Shown one piece after another: positions 32,468 to 43,945 of a stretch of 64,000 nt of DNA. The notes below the pieces were generated by a model, which worked only from the letters and a program-made list of their open reading frames with translations, was not told where the DNA came from and made no database searches. Every line of letters starts with the position of its first letter. The first letter of the stretch is position 1. Source of the stretch: Bullera alba (taxonomy: Eukaryota; Basidiomycota; Tremellomycetes; Tremellales; Bulleraceae); contig BCIX01000006.1 of the NCBI GenBank assembly GCA_001600095.1, positions 1,302,001-1,366,000 on the forward strand, in the 5' to 3' direction. The translations under genes were made by a program, and so were the position numbers.

Positions 32468-34249
32468 TTATCGGCCCTGACCACCGCTCTCCCACCAACT
32501 CCCGCCAGCGACCATTTCCGCTCTGGGTGGTCTAGCCTGGATCCACCTCGGCCCATCCGGCGTCTCTGGCAGCACCATCCCCTCTTGATGTCTGTTCCAA
32601 GCAACTCCATGTGTCTTCATCGCCGGACCCTCTCGATTCCATCCAATCTCTTTAGTAGGCCTCGCGTACCCTAGCGGGAGATAGAGCACGAAATCGCCTT
32701 CGGGGAAGTACGTCGTATCCGCCGGACTCGTCGGCGACGTGAGTGAAGGTGATGTTGGCGGGATAACCGATGGTGACTCTGGAGTACGAAGTTCGACCCC
32801 TGATCGAGATGCAAACTCGCTCGGAGTGGGCGCAGCCGGGTGGGCGGCATACCTATCATACCCGTCATTCTGGGTCGGCGAGACGTAACCCGTCGGCATC
32901 CTAGTGGTGCTGGTGGTGAATGAGCTCGAGGTCGGACTGGTGACGGATGAATCGGGCAGTGCTCTGGACAAGGTTGATAGATCGTACCGAGATCGTCGGT
33001 CCGAGCCGCCTTTCGAGCCACGGGAGGATGGTGCACCCGTGAAATCCATTGTGCGGCCATCTAGATCTCGATCAAAGCCAGCACGGAAATCTGAGACTAT
33101 CCCATTCTTATCACTTGAGCGATGAGAACGCTGAGATCGGGGTGCATGGCGATAATCGGGGGAAAAGCCATTTCTCTTTCTCACAGGACTGACCTCCTGG
33201 CGTGGAGCAGTGCCGTGACTTTGGCGATGGTTTTGCCTCGGGCTGGAGTCTCTCGGAGCAGGAGGTTTTGGCGATAGGGCAGTCGCCATAGTTGGATCAA
33301 GCTGAGTACGGTCAGATGATATTGCCTTGGCATTGACTAGATTCCAGGACTGTCGCCTGCTGGGCGGCGACCTCTTGGCATGATCGGCGGCCACGTCACG
33401 CACCGCAACAGATCCCTCGGCGTCACTGCGACCTCCCGGTTTCTTGAGAGTGGTGTAGGACTCCTGCCCGTGACTGCTGATTCGGCGCATAGGCGGTCTG
33501 GGGATTACCGCCTTTCTTGCATGAAGCATCGAGTCGGAGCCAGAGTATGTCCTGTCCCGCTCCGGAGGGGAGTTCGAGGATGGTCGACCAGATCGCTTTT
33601 TCTTCTCCTTGCGTTGGTCAAGCGATGACGGGGGCTCGAGCTCGGGCGGGGGTACTGGTGGCAAGCTGTCGGCCCGCTTGCGATGAATGACTGGTTTGCC
33701 TTGTCGGGATGTATCCGCTGGTGCTGGTTTCTCGCCCCTAGTTTCAGCGTAGTGGCTCGACGCTCGGTCTGCAGGGTAGTCGTCAGACAGATCATTATCG
33801 AGAGGTATTTGCGCACCGGTATTTGGAGTTTGAGGTAGTCCACTCTTCATAGTAGTAGCTCGCCTGGGCATAGAAGGCCTCGAAGGCTGCTTTGGTTGTA
33901 CCGCCGAAACACCCGTCCCAATCGATGCTCCACTCTGCTGTGACTGAGCCATGGTTCCCATCATACCCGAATGCTGACTCGGCGCGCCGAAGCGCATCGA
34001 CATTGGCGAGGGGAGGAGAGGGAAGACCGCAAAGGGGGAGTAAAGGGGGTTCCAGAGCGATCCGCCACCGCTCATCACGGTCGAAGCCCTGTCGTTGTCT
34101 TGGTAGTTGCCGGCGGCACTGGCCATAGGGTGTGGGTTGGCGATGGTACCGTTGGCAGGATGGCCGGGATGGGCGGCTGGAACCCAGGACCCTCCTCTGG
34201 AAAGAGTCGGTATGGCTCCGGCCATGTAGGCGTCCGGATCCACTGGCAT
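32468..34249 (-). CDS. Hypothetical intrinsically disordered protein
   Basis: A single-exon frame of 593 residues from ATG at 34249. It is rich in Ser, Pro, Arg and Gly throughout, with many SP/TP and RxxS sites: PPVPPPELEPPSSLD, KEKKKRSGRPSSNSPPERD and SPTSPSLTSPTSPADTT. A compact, less biased block lies near the C-terminus (FPEGDFVLYLPLGYARPTK, then EGMVLPETPDGPRWIQ), which may be the only folded part. Absence of introns is unusual beside its intron-rich neighbours. I do not recognise a family. Composition points to a regulatory or scaffold protein controlled by proline-directed kinases; this is inference. Confidence 0.7.
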   Translation of the reverse strand: MPVDPDAYMAGAIPTLSRGGSWVPAAHPGHPANGTIANPHPMASAAGNYQDNDRASTVMSGGGSLWNPLYSPFAVFPLLPSPMSMRFGAPSQHSGMMGTMAQSQQSGASIGTGVSAVQPKQPSRPSMPRRATTMKSGLPQTPNTGAQIPLDNDLSDDYPADRASSHYAETRGEKPAPADTSRQGKPVIHRKRADSLPPVPPPELEPPSSLDQRKEKKKRSGRPSSNSPPERDRTYSGSDSMLHARKAVIPRPPMRRISSHGQESYTTLKKPGGRSDAEGSVAVRDVAADHAKRSPPSRRQSWNLVNAKAISSDRTQLDPTMATALSPKPPAPRDSSPRQNHRQSHGTAPRQEVSPVRKRNGFSPDYRHAPRSQRSHRSSDKNGIVSDFRAGFDRDLDGRTMDFTGAPSSRGSKGGSDRRSRYDLSTLSRALPDSSVTSPTSSSFTTSTTRMPTGYVSPTQNDGYDRYAAHPAAPTPSEFASRSGVELRTPESPSVIPPTSPSLTSPTSPADTTYFPEGDFVLYLPLGYARPTKEIGWNREGPAMKTHGVAWNRHQEGMVLPETPDGPRWIQARPPRAEMVAGGSWWESGGQGR

Positions 34250-35275
34250 TCTCGAGGAGATATACTACACCTGGTTGATCAATTGATACCTGTCGTGAGT
34301 CAATGTGACTGGCTGGCAGAGTGGGTTGCTGAAGTTGTGCTCGAGTACTGGTTGCAGCACTGAAGATGAGTTGCTATATAGTCGATCCAATCGCTTTTGG
34401 CTTACTCCAGTCCTATAGCTGACGGCAGTCCACGTCAGACAGCGGCAAATGTCGCACCGATGGCGCTTGATACAACGATCGGAAGGCCCTCTTGCGAAGC
34501 TATACTTGGTGTAAAGGTCGACGATACGCCAACTTCTTCAGGTTCTGCGACGATGTATTACGTGCATATCACTATCCACCCATACTCATCCTAACCCCCT
34601 TGCCACAGTGAGCACGCTGTTGACCCCATGTCCCCAACGACGACGCAGAAAGGGTGGAGATAAGACCGCCCGGCGCAAGCACAAAGGAGCGCCGATAAGG
34701 CGACATGTTGTCGCGATAAGACAAGGATATTGTGGTAGAGCACGTCAGGATGCACAGTCAGTGGAAGGACATCCGGGCCGGTCGCCGTGGAGACGGCTGA
34801 GGAGGTGGATCGACAAAGGTGTGTGTTGAAGGTGTTTGAGCCCATCTGTTCGTGTTTGGGAGATCGATTGCAGGACAGGCGCGCGTTTCAGGATCGAGAT
34901 TGGATCGAGGTGAAAGGAAGAGTCATGCGGACAGGCGTGCCATCTTACCAATTAGGCCTGTCGTGCCAATCCCGCTAGGCCGGCCGGTCTCATCCTGTGC
35001 GCCTACAGCCTCTCGCCGTTCGGCTCCGACCCGCCGATTGGCCCTAGATCTCACGTCCTCCCTCCTCGAGTCCTCACCGCCAGCGACACAGTCAGAGCTA
35101 GCATCTGTCGTGCTTGCTTAGATCTAGATCTAGTATGTATCTGATGGGGATCTGATGGGGATCAAGTCGAGAAACAAGTTGAGATAAGGCCAGCAGTATA
35201 AAGTAGCTGCACGAACTTTCTCAATCCCGCGAGAATTGGGGGACTGCCAGCACCCAGTCATCTTCTAGGAACACC
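34250..35275. promoter_or_regulatory. 1.0 kb divergent promoter region upstream of LYC1
   Basis: This region separates the disordered-protein gene (-) and LYC1 (+). TATAAA at 35197-35202 is 74-79 bp before the LYC1 ATG. A direct repeat of TCTGATGGGGA occurs at about 35140-35161. Short open frames on both strands have no coding support. Confidence 0.5.
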
Positions 35276-36670
35276 ATGACCACCACGCAGACCAAGAAGC
35301 AGGTGGATCACGCCGACTACACATTGGTGCTAGCCAACCAAGATCAGATACAGCAGCATCTAGCTGGGACGTTTGTGCCATGGGGAAGGGGCAACACCTT
35401 CGAGGTATGTTCCCGGCGGCAGTACATCACTGACGCTGGCTCCAGGCGCACACCGCTGCCAATGCCAGAGAACGGGCCGAGGGAGAGTGGGCTATCAATG
35501 GTGGTATGAAAACATGGTATGCCGGTGCTACTCATCATGCGCAGACTGAGGGCTAACGACGTGAAGGGTGCTAGTGAAGCGAGATGACCTAGAAGGGGAG
35601 ATTTACTCTGGCTGCAATACGTGAGTAATCGATTCTCGCACAGGTAGCAAAAGCTAAATAGACCTTCAGATACCGTCGCCGAGCGATGGTCAAGAGGAAA
35701 GAATCGGATATCGTCGAGCCGACTTGGATGTACGGTATTGCGTCCGTCATTACACCTGTGAAACATCATCGTGAGCTATACGTCCTTCAGTGTGAGTATC
35801 AGCTGATCTGGATGATGAACAGGCAATGGCTTTGCCACGCATATGCTGCGTTTACTCCACTATCAGATCGCTTCCCCTACTATCCTGCCCCCTTTTCCAA
35901 CGCAATGGGGTGCACCTCCCCCAGCACTGACGCCAGAGCAACGCGAGCAGATCCCAAACGCTATAGGGTCGATCCTGTGGAGTGATGTCGGGTCGACCTT
36001 CTACTCCAAGTGTACAATCGGTTTGGACAATCCCGGCTGGGTGGTCACCGACGAGGAATGCCTTGAACTGGTGTGGAAGACCCAGCCCCCGTCCGACATT
36101 CAACCAAACAAATGGGAGCTCCACACGATGAAGGACCTAAACGATATCAGTCATGAACTGTCGCTTGTCGCACAAACGCGGTTGGCGGGACTTGACTCCA
36201 AGTCAGAGAGCTACTTCCAGCAGGATCCCTCTTCGACAGGTGCTCTCGCCTTCCAACCCACCAGAGGATCATATCTGGGCAAAAAGAAGGCTCCAGCAGA
36301 CGAACCTATTGGGGCACGACTACGGTCCTCCGACGGATCACCCGACGCCATCGTCATCTTCACAGCCTACAACGAGAGTGTGGGACCCAGAGTGCTCATC
36401 GAGTGCATTGAGAACCTGTTGCCGCAGGATGTGCCGAGTCTGTTGGAGCTGTTGGATGGAGTCGCTCACAATGCTGGAAGGGACGAAGGCTGGGTATGGG
36501 GCTTGAACGAGGGTTCCGATTTGGTCAAGGCCTTCAGAGAACTACCAGATCGCCAGGTGGTGACCAAGAAGCGGGACGAGGTGAATGGACATCTCTTGGG
36601 TGTGGCTTGGTATGGAAACCAAGAAGAGCGGGGCCGACTTCTGGATCGACAAATGTGGAATTGGTGCTAG
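35276..36670 (+). CDS. LYC1: Lysine N-acetyltransferase (LYC1-like)
   Basis: In Yarrowia, LYC1 acetylates lysine as the first step of lysine catabolism. Five exons from ATG at 35276 give about 390 residues. The N-terminal GNAT half reads YTLVLANQDQIQQHLAGTF, then EGEWAINGGMKTWVLVKRDD, TWMYGIASVITPVKHH and the acetyl-CoA helix block GFATHMLRLLHYQIAS. The C-terminal half begins AIGSILWSDVGSTFYSKC and GWVVTDEECLELVW, then PDAIVIFTAYNESVGPRVLI and a WNW ending, as in LYC1 proteins. The usual RGRG acetyl-CoA loop is replaced by QCNG at a splice junction, though the following helix is normal. Small exons are approximate. Confidence 0.85.
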
Positions 36671-36819
36671 GTGCCAAGAGACGAGCAATGTTGGGGGCTA
36701 TGTAACACACATCTTCAGGCAGATCTCTGCAACCCGCTAGAAACATCATCCACGCATGCATGTCACTAAGCTTGAGCCTCCTGCTCATATCTGTCTAGCG
36801 TGACGAGATCGCCTCATCC

Positions 36820-37050
36820 TTACTTGTTGGTCAGGCCCATCAGACTTCTCACATCTGTGCCCACGAGGGACTCGTGAAGGGTTGGTCCTCCTTGGGTAGC
36901 GGCACCCTGTTGATTTCCGGCGGCATTGCCTCCCGTGGTAGTCGCCTCGGTCGCAGCTGTGCCCTGCGAGGCGTTGTCGTTGCCGACGGAAGAGGCTGCA
37001 GCAGTGCTGGCCTTGTCAGAGCCTGTGTTGGAAGTTGTGGATCCTGGCAT
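36820..37050 (-). CDS. Small hydrophilic Thr/Gly/Ala-rich protein
   Basis: A 76-residue intronless frame from ATG at 37050, starting MPGSTTSNTGSDKAS. It is almost entirely Ser, Thr, Ala, Gly, Asn and Gln, with a short less biased end (TLHESLVGTDVRSLMGLTNK). There is no Cys, signal peptide or membrane helix. A TATAAG sequence on the minus strand at about 37134-37139 lies about 85 bp before the ATG, which supports a real gene. Composition and size resemble the three array proteins at 22-24 kb, but I see no clear shared motif, so homology is uncertain. Probably a disordered stress-type protein. Confidence 0.55.
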   Translation of the reverse strand: MPGSTTSNTGSDKASTAAASSVGNDNASQGTAATEATTTGGNAAGNQQGAATQGGPTLHESLVGTDVRSLMGLTNK

Positions 37051-37351
37051 GTTCGATTGTGTATGAAGAGATATGACTGTCGTAAGAGGAGTTGTGATTG
37101 TTGAATGTGGGATGGCCGTCCATACCAGACTACTTATACCCTGACACCGTGCATGTTGGTCTTCGAGCCTGCAGGAGGCGTCTGGAGGCGTACAAAGGAT
37201 GTTGTCATATTGCCTGCCAAATTCGATCGCCCGTGTTTGATGGCTCGATAAGCACTATAGATGACGATTGTCGAGTATCGAAACGCTTCGATCACCTTCC
37301 AGCATCTTCTAATGCAGCACAAATGCGATTGTGTGCGTCACGCATACCATG

Positions 37352-40300
37352 CTAAGCGTTCCATAGAAGCATGCCGACGACCATGATGCCAAAGAGGTAG
37401 AGAAACTGAATTGGCGGATTTCCATATGACGTCTTTGGTGCTTTCTCGAAGGGCGTCCGCATCGTCACCATAACCATGAGTCCCATGGCGATGACGATCC
37501 CCAGTATATGTCGCGAGTCGCCGAAGACCATATCTTCAACAGTCCACACTAAGCGTTCACTCCCTTCTACCGCCGCGACAAGTGTTGGTCCCAGAACGTG
37601 CTCGAAACCCGTCACTGCTGATACCGCCGACGGACCGTATGACTGTGCCAAGCCGAATTGCTGGTCTGCGGTGTATAGTGCGAAAATGAAGAAGAGGCCG
37701 AGGAGTAGGTAATGATAGAATGGCTGGAGATAGTCTGTTATCGTGGAGCTGCGTGTCGGCCAGTCTCTGGCCCAATCGAGGACTAAGGGCGATACAGCGA
37801 TCATCAGTGCGATGAGCATGCCCATCAAGCGCTGCGGATCGGCAGGTCCCGAGAAGTGCAGGTTGACAGGCTCGAATATGGGTCCAATGGGCGGTACTAG
37901 TCCTGGTCCAGAGTCTACCACTACTGTCTCAGGCCCTGATGTCCCTATGTTGATGGGTATGCCGGATCCTTGAGCATTGACATTGTTGATGTTGATACCG
38001 GCCGGACGCTCGCTCGCTACCCAACTGCCTGAGGGCTTTTGGACAGCCGGGCGTGCGATGACGGGAGGTGACACCACCCCACTTCGAGCTGGTATCGTGG
38101 GGATGGGTATGCGGATCTGGCCGCGGCTAAGGGCGCCAAGAAGGGCAACAGCGAAAAGGATGGGAATGATGATCTTCGGGTCCATCCAATTCCACCCTTC
38201 ACCTATAAGGCCGTCAGAGACAGCTTCATTGATAGCCTGTCATCGTACTCACCCTTTTTCGCGTCTGCATCGGCTTTGGCCTTCTGCGTTTGAGCCTTGG
38301 CGAGATCACCTTCCGCCTTTTGCCTATCTGCTTTAGCTTTCTTCGCGGCTTCGGCATTCCCGCTGGCTTTTGCATCCTTCTCCTTCTTTGTCGTATCCTC
38401 CACCTTCTTCTTGGCTTCAGCGACTTTGGCGTCGGCTTTCTTCTGGTCCGGTGTACGGGCTTTGGCGGCAGCGTCGGCTTTGGCTTTGTCATCTTTCGCT
38501 TTCTTCAAATCCGCTTCTGCCTTTTTGATGTCTGCTTTCGCTTTCGCGGCCTTGGTGGGATCACCATCCGCCTTTGCTTTCGCTTCCTCCTTCTTGGCCT
38601 TTTCCACTTTGGCTTTGGCGTCCTCCACCTTCTTATCCGCTTTCACCTGTTCCGGTGTTTTGGTAGTCGATGAAGACCCTCCAGCAGCGGCTGCATCGGC
38701 CTTGGCTTTCTCCTTCTTCGCATCATCGAGAGCATTTTGAGCCTTTCGCCGATCCTCCTTGGCTTTGGCTATCTTTGCCGGATCACCTCCCGCTATAGCG
38801 GCTTTCTCCGCATCTCGAGCTTTCGTGAAGTCTTCTTCGGCTTTCTTGACTTTGGCATCGGCTTTCTTCTGATCGTCGGTCTTCCCACCACCCGAGCTGG
38901 CCGCAGGCGCTGCTGGTGCGGGTGTAGCAGCAGGATTTGCACCTGCCGCTTTGGCTTCCTTCTCAGCCTTCTTCGCCGCTGCTTTACGCTCTTTCTCCGA
39001 ACCAGCCGGCGCAGCACCGGCTGCAGGAGCTCCTCCTTCACCTCTTTGCTTCGCTTTCGCCTCGTCCTTCTTCTGCTTCTCCGTCTTTGCCGTGTCTCCA
39101 CCTCCGGCTTGTTTGGCTTTCGCATCGTCTTTCTTCTGCTTTTCCGTCTTGACTGCGCCACCACCCCCGCCGCCTTTTGCCGCTTCGTCTGCCTTCTTCT
39201 TCTCCTCTTTGGCTTTGGCGAGTTCCTTCTCCGCCTCCTTCCGAGTCTCCCTCGCAGCTTTTTGACCAGAGGTCGGCGGCACTACCGCTGGGACTCTTCC
39301 TCCATTGGCCGCAGCGGCCTTTTGCTCCGCTTTCTTCTTCTCTTTCGCGTCATTTTCCTGCGCCTTCTTCAATTTCTCCTTAGCCGCAGCAACACCAGCG
39401 TCGGCTTTGACTTGCTCTGGCGTCTTGGCCTTTGCTGGCTCTGCACTGCGTGACTTCTCCGGTTTGGGATCACCTGACGGGGGTTTGGTCGAACTCGATT
39501 TGGGATCCTTCTTCGTATCACCCGACTTTGGAGGTCGTTCCGAGCTGCCAGGTTTTGTGGGCTTGCTGGAGTCGCCGGCTTTTGGTGTCTTTGACGATGA
39601 TGGTCGTTCCGACGACCCCGGTTCTCGACTACTAGACTTCTTGCTTGGATCTCTGGACCCGGCGGCTTTAGCATCGGCTTCGGCTTGCTTCCTCTTTGCT
39701 CTTTCCTTCTCCCGTTCAGCTTTCTCCTTCTCGGCTTTCAGCTTCTCCTTTTCCTTCTTGGCAGCTTCTTCCTTCCTCAATTTCTCTGCAGCCTTCTCCT
39801 TTTCTGCAGCGCGTTTCTCCGCTGCCTTCTTGTCGTCCGCTCGAGCGTCGCTCCTGTCTGCTCTCTTCTTTGCGGCTCGCTTTGCCTCCTTCTCCGCTTT
39901 CAATTTCGCCTCCTTGTCTGCTTTGGATTTGTCGCTCCGCTCTGCAGATTCCGCTTCCTTCGCTTTGCGTCTTTTCTCTTTGTCCTTGTCGGATGATCCG
40001 CTAGTTGAACTCGGCTCTGCCTCGGGTCTCCTCGATTTCTTTTCAGGAGTTTCTCCCTCTCGCTTGGCTTTCTTCTCGGGTTTGGCATCAGCATCGTCTA
40101 GCATGATCAAGTCAGCTTTGAGGATATCATTGGCATGGCAGCTCGAGACTCACCTTTACCAGTCTTCTCGGGATCCTTCGATTTAGGATCTTTGCCGTCG
40201 CCGGACTTTTTCTCTGGCTTAGCATCTCCAGTTTTTGCCTTGCCGGGCTTTTCAGCCTTGTCGCTCTTGCCTGATTTGTCTGCAGGGCAGTCAGCAACTG

Positions 40301-40945
40301 AAAATGAGATCACTGAAACGACTCACCCCTAGCTTTGCCGTCCCCGGCTTTCTCCCAGCCAAAGTGTATACCCACCAGTATGAGAGATCCTATGAGGACG
40401 GCGAGACCGAAATCCGACAAATCGACTTTGCCCAAGGCCGTCTTGGTGCTGTTCTCCACATCGACATCTGTGCAATTGACAGTACAAGTCGAGTTGAGTG
40501 TTCGCGGTTGAAGACCTCTCTTACCGGCACACTCCGCTGGGTATAGGTTGCAGTAAGACTGCGTCACCTCCAGGACCTCCGGGTACCAAGGTGCTCCTCC
40601 GCCCATTCCGCCCGCTATCACAACTTGCTGCTGAGCGCCCGAGGCGCTCGGGGCAGGATTTGCCGGCGGCGATGGCACCGGTAACCAAGGTCCATCTTCC
40701 ACCCAAGCGTCCTCTTCTTCCTCATCCTCGTCCCAGATCTCGTCCGAGATGTAAACATCGCTACCCTCTTCTCCATCGTATGCAGGGCCATCCTCGCCGT
40801 AGGTCTCGTCGATCGGATAGGGGAAGGCGTTCTCGAGGGGGTACGGATCTGGGCTATATGACTCGAGGAGATCAGCATCATGTTCCAACCCGCCAACCCC
40901 CTCGATGGGTATTTCCGCGGGAAGGGGCTCGATGTACCGGTCCAT
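37352..40945 (-). CDS. Large Lys/Ala-rich repeat protein with membrane helices at both ends
   Basis: From ATG at 40945, spliced exons encode over 1000 residues. The N-terminal region is acidic (IWDEDEEEEDAWVEDGPW), then comes a VDLSDFGLAVLIGSLILVG helix. A very long Lys/Ala/Glu/Asp region (about 38230-40300) follows, with Ser-rich spacers and three tandem repeats of about 70 residues near its end. After a small intron, the C-terminal part contains five hydrophobic helices (IIIPILFAVALLGALS, LIALMIAVSPLVLDW, YLLLGLFFIFALY, ILGIVIAMGLMVMVTM and FLYLFGIMVVGMLLW). The order soluble acidic - helix - long charged rod - helices is unusual. The rod should be helical and cytosolic or luminal. No family is recognised. 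An upstream exon is possible because a CTAG acceptor directly precedes the ATG. Confidence 0.7.
38250..38890 (-). repeat. Three tandem ~70-residue Lys/Ala-rich repeats inside the coding region
   Basis: Each repeat begins with a (D/E)Q(K/V)KAD(A/K)KV block. It continues with a Lys/Ala/Glu helix, a central G(D/N)(P/A) break and KAKxDxxKAxxxL, and ends with KAKADA. Period lengths are about 74 and 68 residues between successive starts. The break in the middle suggests a two-helix hairpin per unit. A weaker fourth start (TPEQVKADAGVAAAKEKL) lies further N-terminal, about 39380-39430. Confidence 0.75.
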
Positions 40946-41436
40946 CCCTAGCGGGTCCACATATCAGCAGTCTCGCAGCGAAACAGTCGGATGAACTTCA
41001 TCTCAGCTAGTCGCGTTACAGTGACGGCGATACTATACATGCGTTACGGGGCAAACATGTGAAAGGACCGCGAGTTGAGCTTCAGCGATAGGTGGGAGGC
41101 ATAAAGGATGGGTCATCCTGACTGAGCGGTGTTGGGAGGGACCCTAGGTTTCCGACGGCCTCGACAGTACAGTTGATGAAGCACTGGCGGGGTCGATGCA
41201 CGAGGGATGCAAGTCAAGTCTGGCGACAGAGTAACTAGACACAACAAGGCAATTCATTGTCCGAGCAAGCTCGCGGTCTGATAATGCACAACGCAGAAGT
41301 GCCACACTCGATCTGAGAGATAACGCCGACGCGATAACTGATCGCGAGCTCGAGTCTTGTTCTGGCGAGCACGACCATTCGGTCCTCGTACAGTATATAC
41401 AACACCTCTTCCTGGCTGCTCACATCCGCTTTATCA
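40946..41436. other. Intergenic region
   Basis: This 491 bp contains the promoter of the Lys/Ala-rich gene and the 3' UTR of the GH128-like gene, both on the minus strand. No element stands out. Confidence 0.45.
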
Positions 41437-42756
41437 TCACCTATGCCCTCCACCAATGTACTGCCTTCCACTGCGATACCGTCCGTTAGCCGACATTTCC
41501 CGGTCGTGCTACCCGGACAGCGGACAACTCACAGAGCAGTCAAGTCACCACTCGGGGTCACCAGACGGTTGTTCTCCGATACGCCATACAGCCAAGCGGA
41601 GTTTCTGGCCGAGCCGAACCAAGCGTATTTGCTTCAAGCTGTCAGCCTATGACCCAACAATACCCCTTGAGCGCTGAGCGGGCAGCGTCCACTCACTGGA
41701 TCCAAGGAGTTCTGTCGAGCCATTCAGTCGTCAAGCCCATGAAGTCGGCGACTTGTTGTGCAGATGGCTGCGTGTTTGTTCCGTCGAATTGCTAGCAGAT
41801 CACCGTCAGTACGTCAATTCCTCCCATACACGCAGCTACTCACATAACACGCGAATTCGGAGACGACAATGTCGAGACCGGGGAAGGCTGATCGGTATCC
41901 CTGGACAGCATCGATAAAGCCCTGGCCGGAAGTGACGAAGACGTGGATGGCGAGGTAGTCGGGTGCCCACTGGCAACCACTGAGACCTCCGGGACAAATG
42001 GCTTGGAAGAAGTTCTGACGTGACATCAGCTGCCGCCAAGTCACGAATAGCCGCTCGAAATCACCTTCAGCCACTGCTTGTCACCAGCAATCGCCGGCGA
42101 CCAGAGTTTGACGTTTGGATTGGCAGCCCGCAGCTTGGTGACCATGGCTTTCCAGCTGAAGACCCGAGTGTCAGTGGAGATCAAGATGTGGCAGCCTGCG
42201 GAACTCTCTTGTTGGCAGCTTCACCTGGCGAAGTAGGTGTAGACACCCCGGTGGATGAGTGGAGGTCTAGGCTCAAGTCAGCGCTGGGTCATACCTAAAC
42301 CCAGTGTAGTTTACTGACCAGGTTCGTTGTATCCCATGACTGTGTCCCATCCGCCCTCCAGGGGATCGGAGTTGTCGAGGAAGCTGGAGTCATACCTGAT
42401 CACCAGTTCAGTTGACCATGTAACCTCTAGGATTGGCTACTCACTGCATAGGAATGAAATGTCCATTCACCGAGACCTTGGACGAATCCGCTGGGAAGAT
42501 CTTGGTGCCGTAGTTCTTGTTCCAGTCAAACCACCAACGGACATTCGAGTTGGCGCCGAAGAACTGAGAAACCGGTCCAGCCGATTTCTCCTGCACAGGC
42601 CAGGATATGCCTGCCTATCAAACGATCGAGGTAAGCTTTGTCGTCTTACATTTTTCTAGGACGTACCTTGCCGCTGTATCGCTTGGTGATGTTGTGCGGG
42701 GCGGCATTGACCACACTGGTCAACACGCAGAACAGGACAGTCGCCGTGGCCAGCAT
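41437..42756 (-). CDS. Secreted GH128-type beta-1,3-glucanase (glycoside hydrolase catalytic core)
   Basis: The protein matches the fungal 'glycosyl hydrolase catalytic core' family (Asl1/GH128), which cuts beta-1,3-glucan in the wall. ATG at 42754-42756 gives a signal peptide (ATATVLFCVLTSVVNA). Seven or more exons encode WWFDWNKNYGTKIF, GHFIPMQYD, DTVMGYNEP (the acid/base Glu region), LWSPAIAGDKQWLK, GCQWAPDYLAIHVFVTSG, LDIVVSEFACY (the nucleophile Glu region), QQVADFMGLTTEWLDRTPW and KYAWFGS. The end is LTALGRQYIGGGHR. No GPI signal or membrane segment follows, so it should be freely secreted or wall-bound. Introns are 45-65 nt. It is unrelated in sequence to the GH5 enzyme at 25.8-27.5 kb. 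Confidence 0.85.
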
Positions 42757-43513
42757 CGTGAGCTCGAGAGTCAAGGGAATTCAGAAGAGGTAGGGGGAGA
42801 ATGCGTTGATAAGAGGGGATGAGGGTCACTCATGCTTCGTGTGCGGTCTTAGGTTTTATGGTCAAGATCGCTATCCCGGTCACCGCAAGAACAATAACTA
42901 CGATACTGCAGTATACCGATCTGCCCCGATCGGCCTAGGCCAACAGCCAGGAGACCAATCTTGGAATGCGGATCAAAGGCCGCGTTCAGCGTCCTTCACC
43001 ACGCATCACTCCTTTGTGAGTCGCCCGGAAGGCATCCGGTCGCATCATGCCCAGTGGATCTGCAGGGGTGTTTCGGCTCGGCGAGTGGGAACATATGCTG
43101 AGAACAAGGAACTTAGAGACCACTCCGAGGGCAACCACGGCTTGGCTCGCTCGAGGAAGTTGGCATAGCATGGTGATCGGCAACTTTGGCGATGCGTCCT
43201 GGCCTTGGCCCGACCCCCTGGTTGTCTGATCGAGCTGTCTGATGTGATGCGGTCACCGTCAAACGTCACACTGGGGTATGGGATCTTGGACTGCTTTGCC
43301 CTCTCCGCAATACCTCCACACTCGATCCAACGTGAGGTCGTCAACTCTGTTTCACTATGCACCCCCCGAGAGATGTTCAAAGGTTTACCAGCATCCTTTC
43401 TGGTCGACTCCCGTCGTCTAAGGTAGGTGCAAGTCAGCATGAGGACGACCTGCTGGATATAGCCTCGACAAGAGTCTAGCCATCGCCCCTGTTGAGTGAG
43501 TCAATGCAGCAAT
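42757..43513. promoter_or_regulatory. Divergent promoter region
   Basis: This 757 bp separates the GH128-type gene (-) from the small membrane protein (+). Open frames of up to 130 residues exist on both strands but overlap one another and lack coding bias. I see no clear TATA box. Confidence 0.4.
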
Positions 43514-43945
43514 ATGTCCGATACGCAGGAGCCCCTCGATACCAATGGCGGTGTACTAACGCTGGGTGAGTGACTGTACCATTGGCTGGCAGAGATCACA
43601 CACTGATTGTTATAAGTCGTCGAAGTCGGCTTGGCGCTGATCGTCTTCATCACGATCTACGGCTTCTTCTTCCTCTGCGTCAGAGGCAAGACACCCCGAT
43701 GCGACGGTCGAGAACGCCACACACGACATTGCATCGATTGCGGACGGTTCATACCTAAAGGCCAAGAGTTTGAAGCACGCAAGGACTCGCACCAGTACCA
43801 GCACAATAGCATCAATGATTGCAACCGACCCATGCGATACAAAGGCGACACGATCTTCTGCTTACCCTACGGAGCTGAGCCATGGCGCAAGTTGGGGTCC
43901 TGTTGCGGGTGCGACTGTGTATACAAACCCAAGGAGGAGGCTTAG
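43514..43945 (+). CDS. Small single-pass membrane protein with a Cys-rich domain
   Basis: Two exons (a start exon from 43514, with donor GTGAGT at about 43566, and a second exon after TTATAAG at about 43617) give about 125 residues. The N-terminal 20 residues are polar. A hydrophobic helix follows (VGLALIVFITIYGFFFLCV). The rest is soluble and Cys-rich: RCDGR, HCIDCGRFIPKGQEF, DCNRPM, FCLPYG and SCCGCDCVY. The first CxxC with GRFI recalls a zinc-binding knuckle. The helix near the N-terminus with no signal sequence suggests a tail facing either side of the membrane. I do not recognise the family. Confidence 0.7.

Noticed and set aside
34397..35121. Small ORFs on both strands in the LYC1 upstream region
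   Set aside because: They are short, overlapping and show no motif.
38290..40186. Plus-strand open frames of 100-290 residues opposite the Lys/Ala-rich gene
   Set aside because: They are antisense shadows of a low-complexity coding region: Lys/Ala/Glu codons read backwards give stop-free Phe/Ser/Leu runs. They have no splice sites or plausible composition.
42806..43440. Overlapping ORFs on both strands between the GH128-type gene and the small membrane protein
   Set aside because: They are mutually overlapping, of ordinary composition and without splice support. The space is needed for two promoters.
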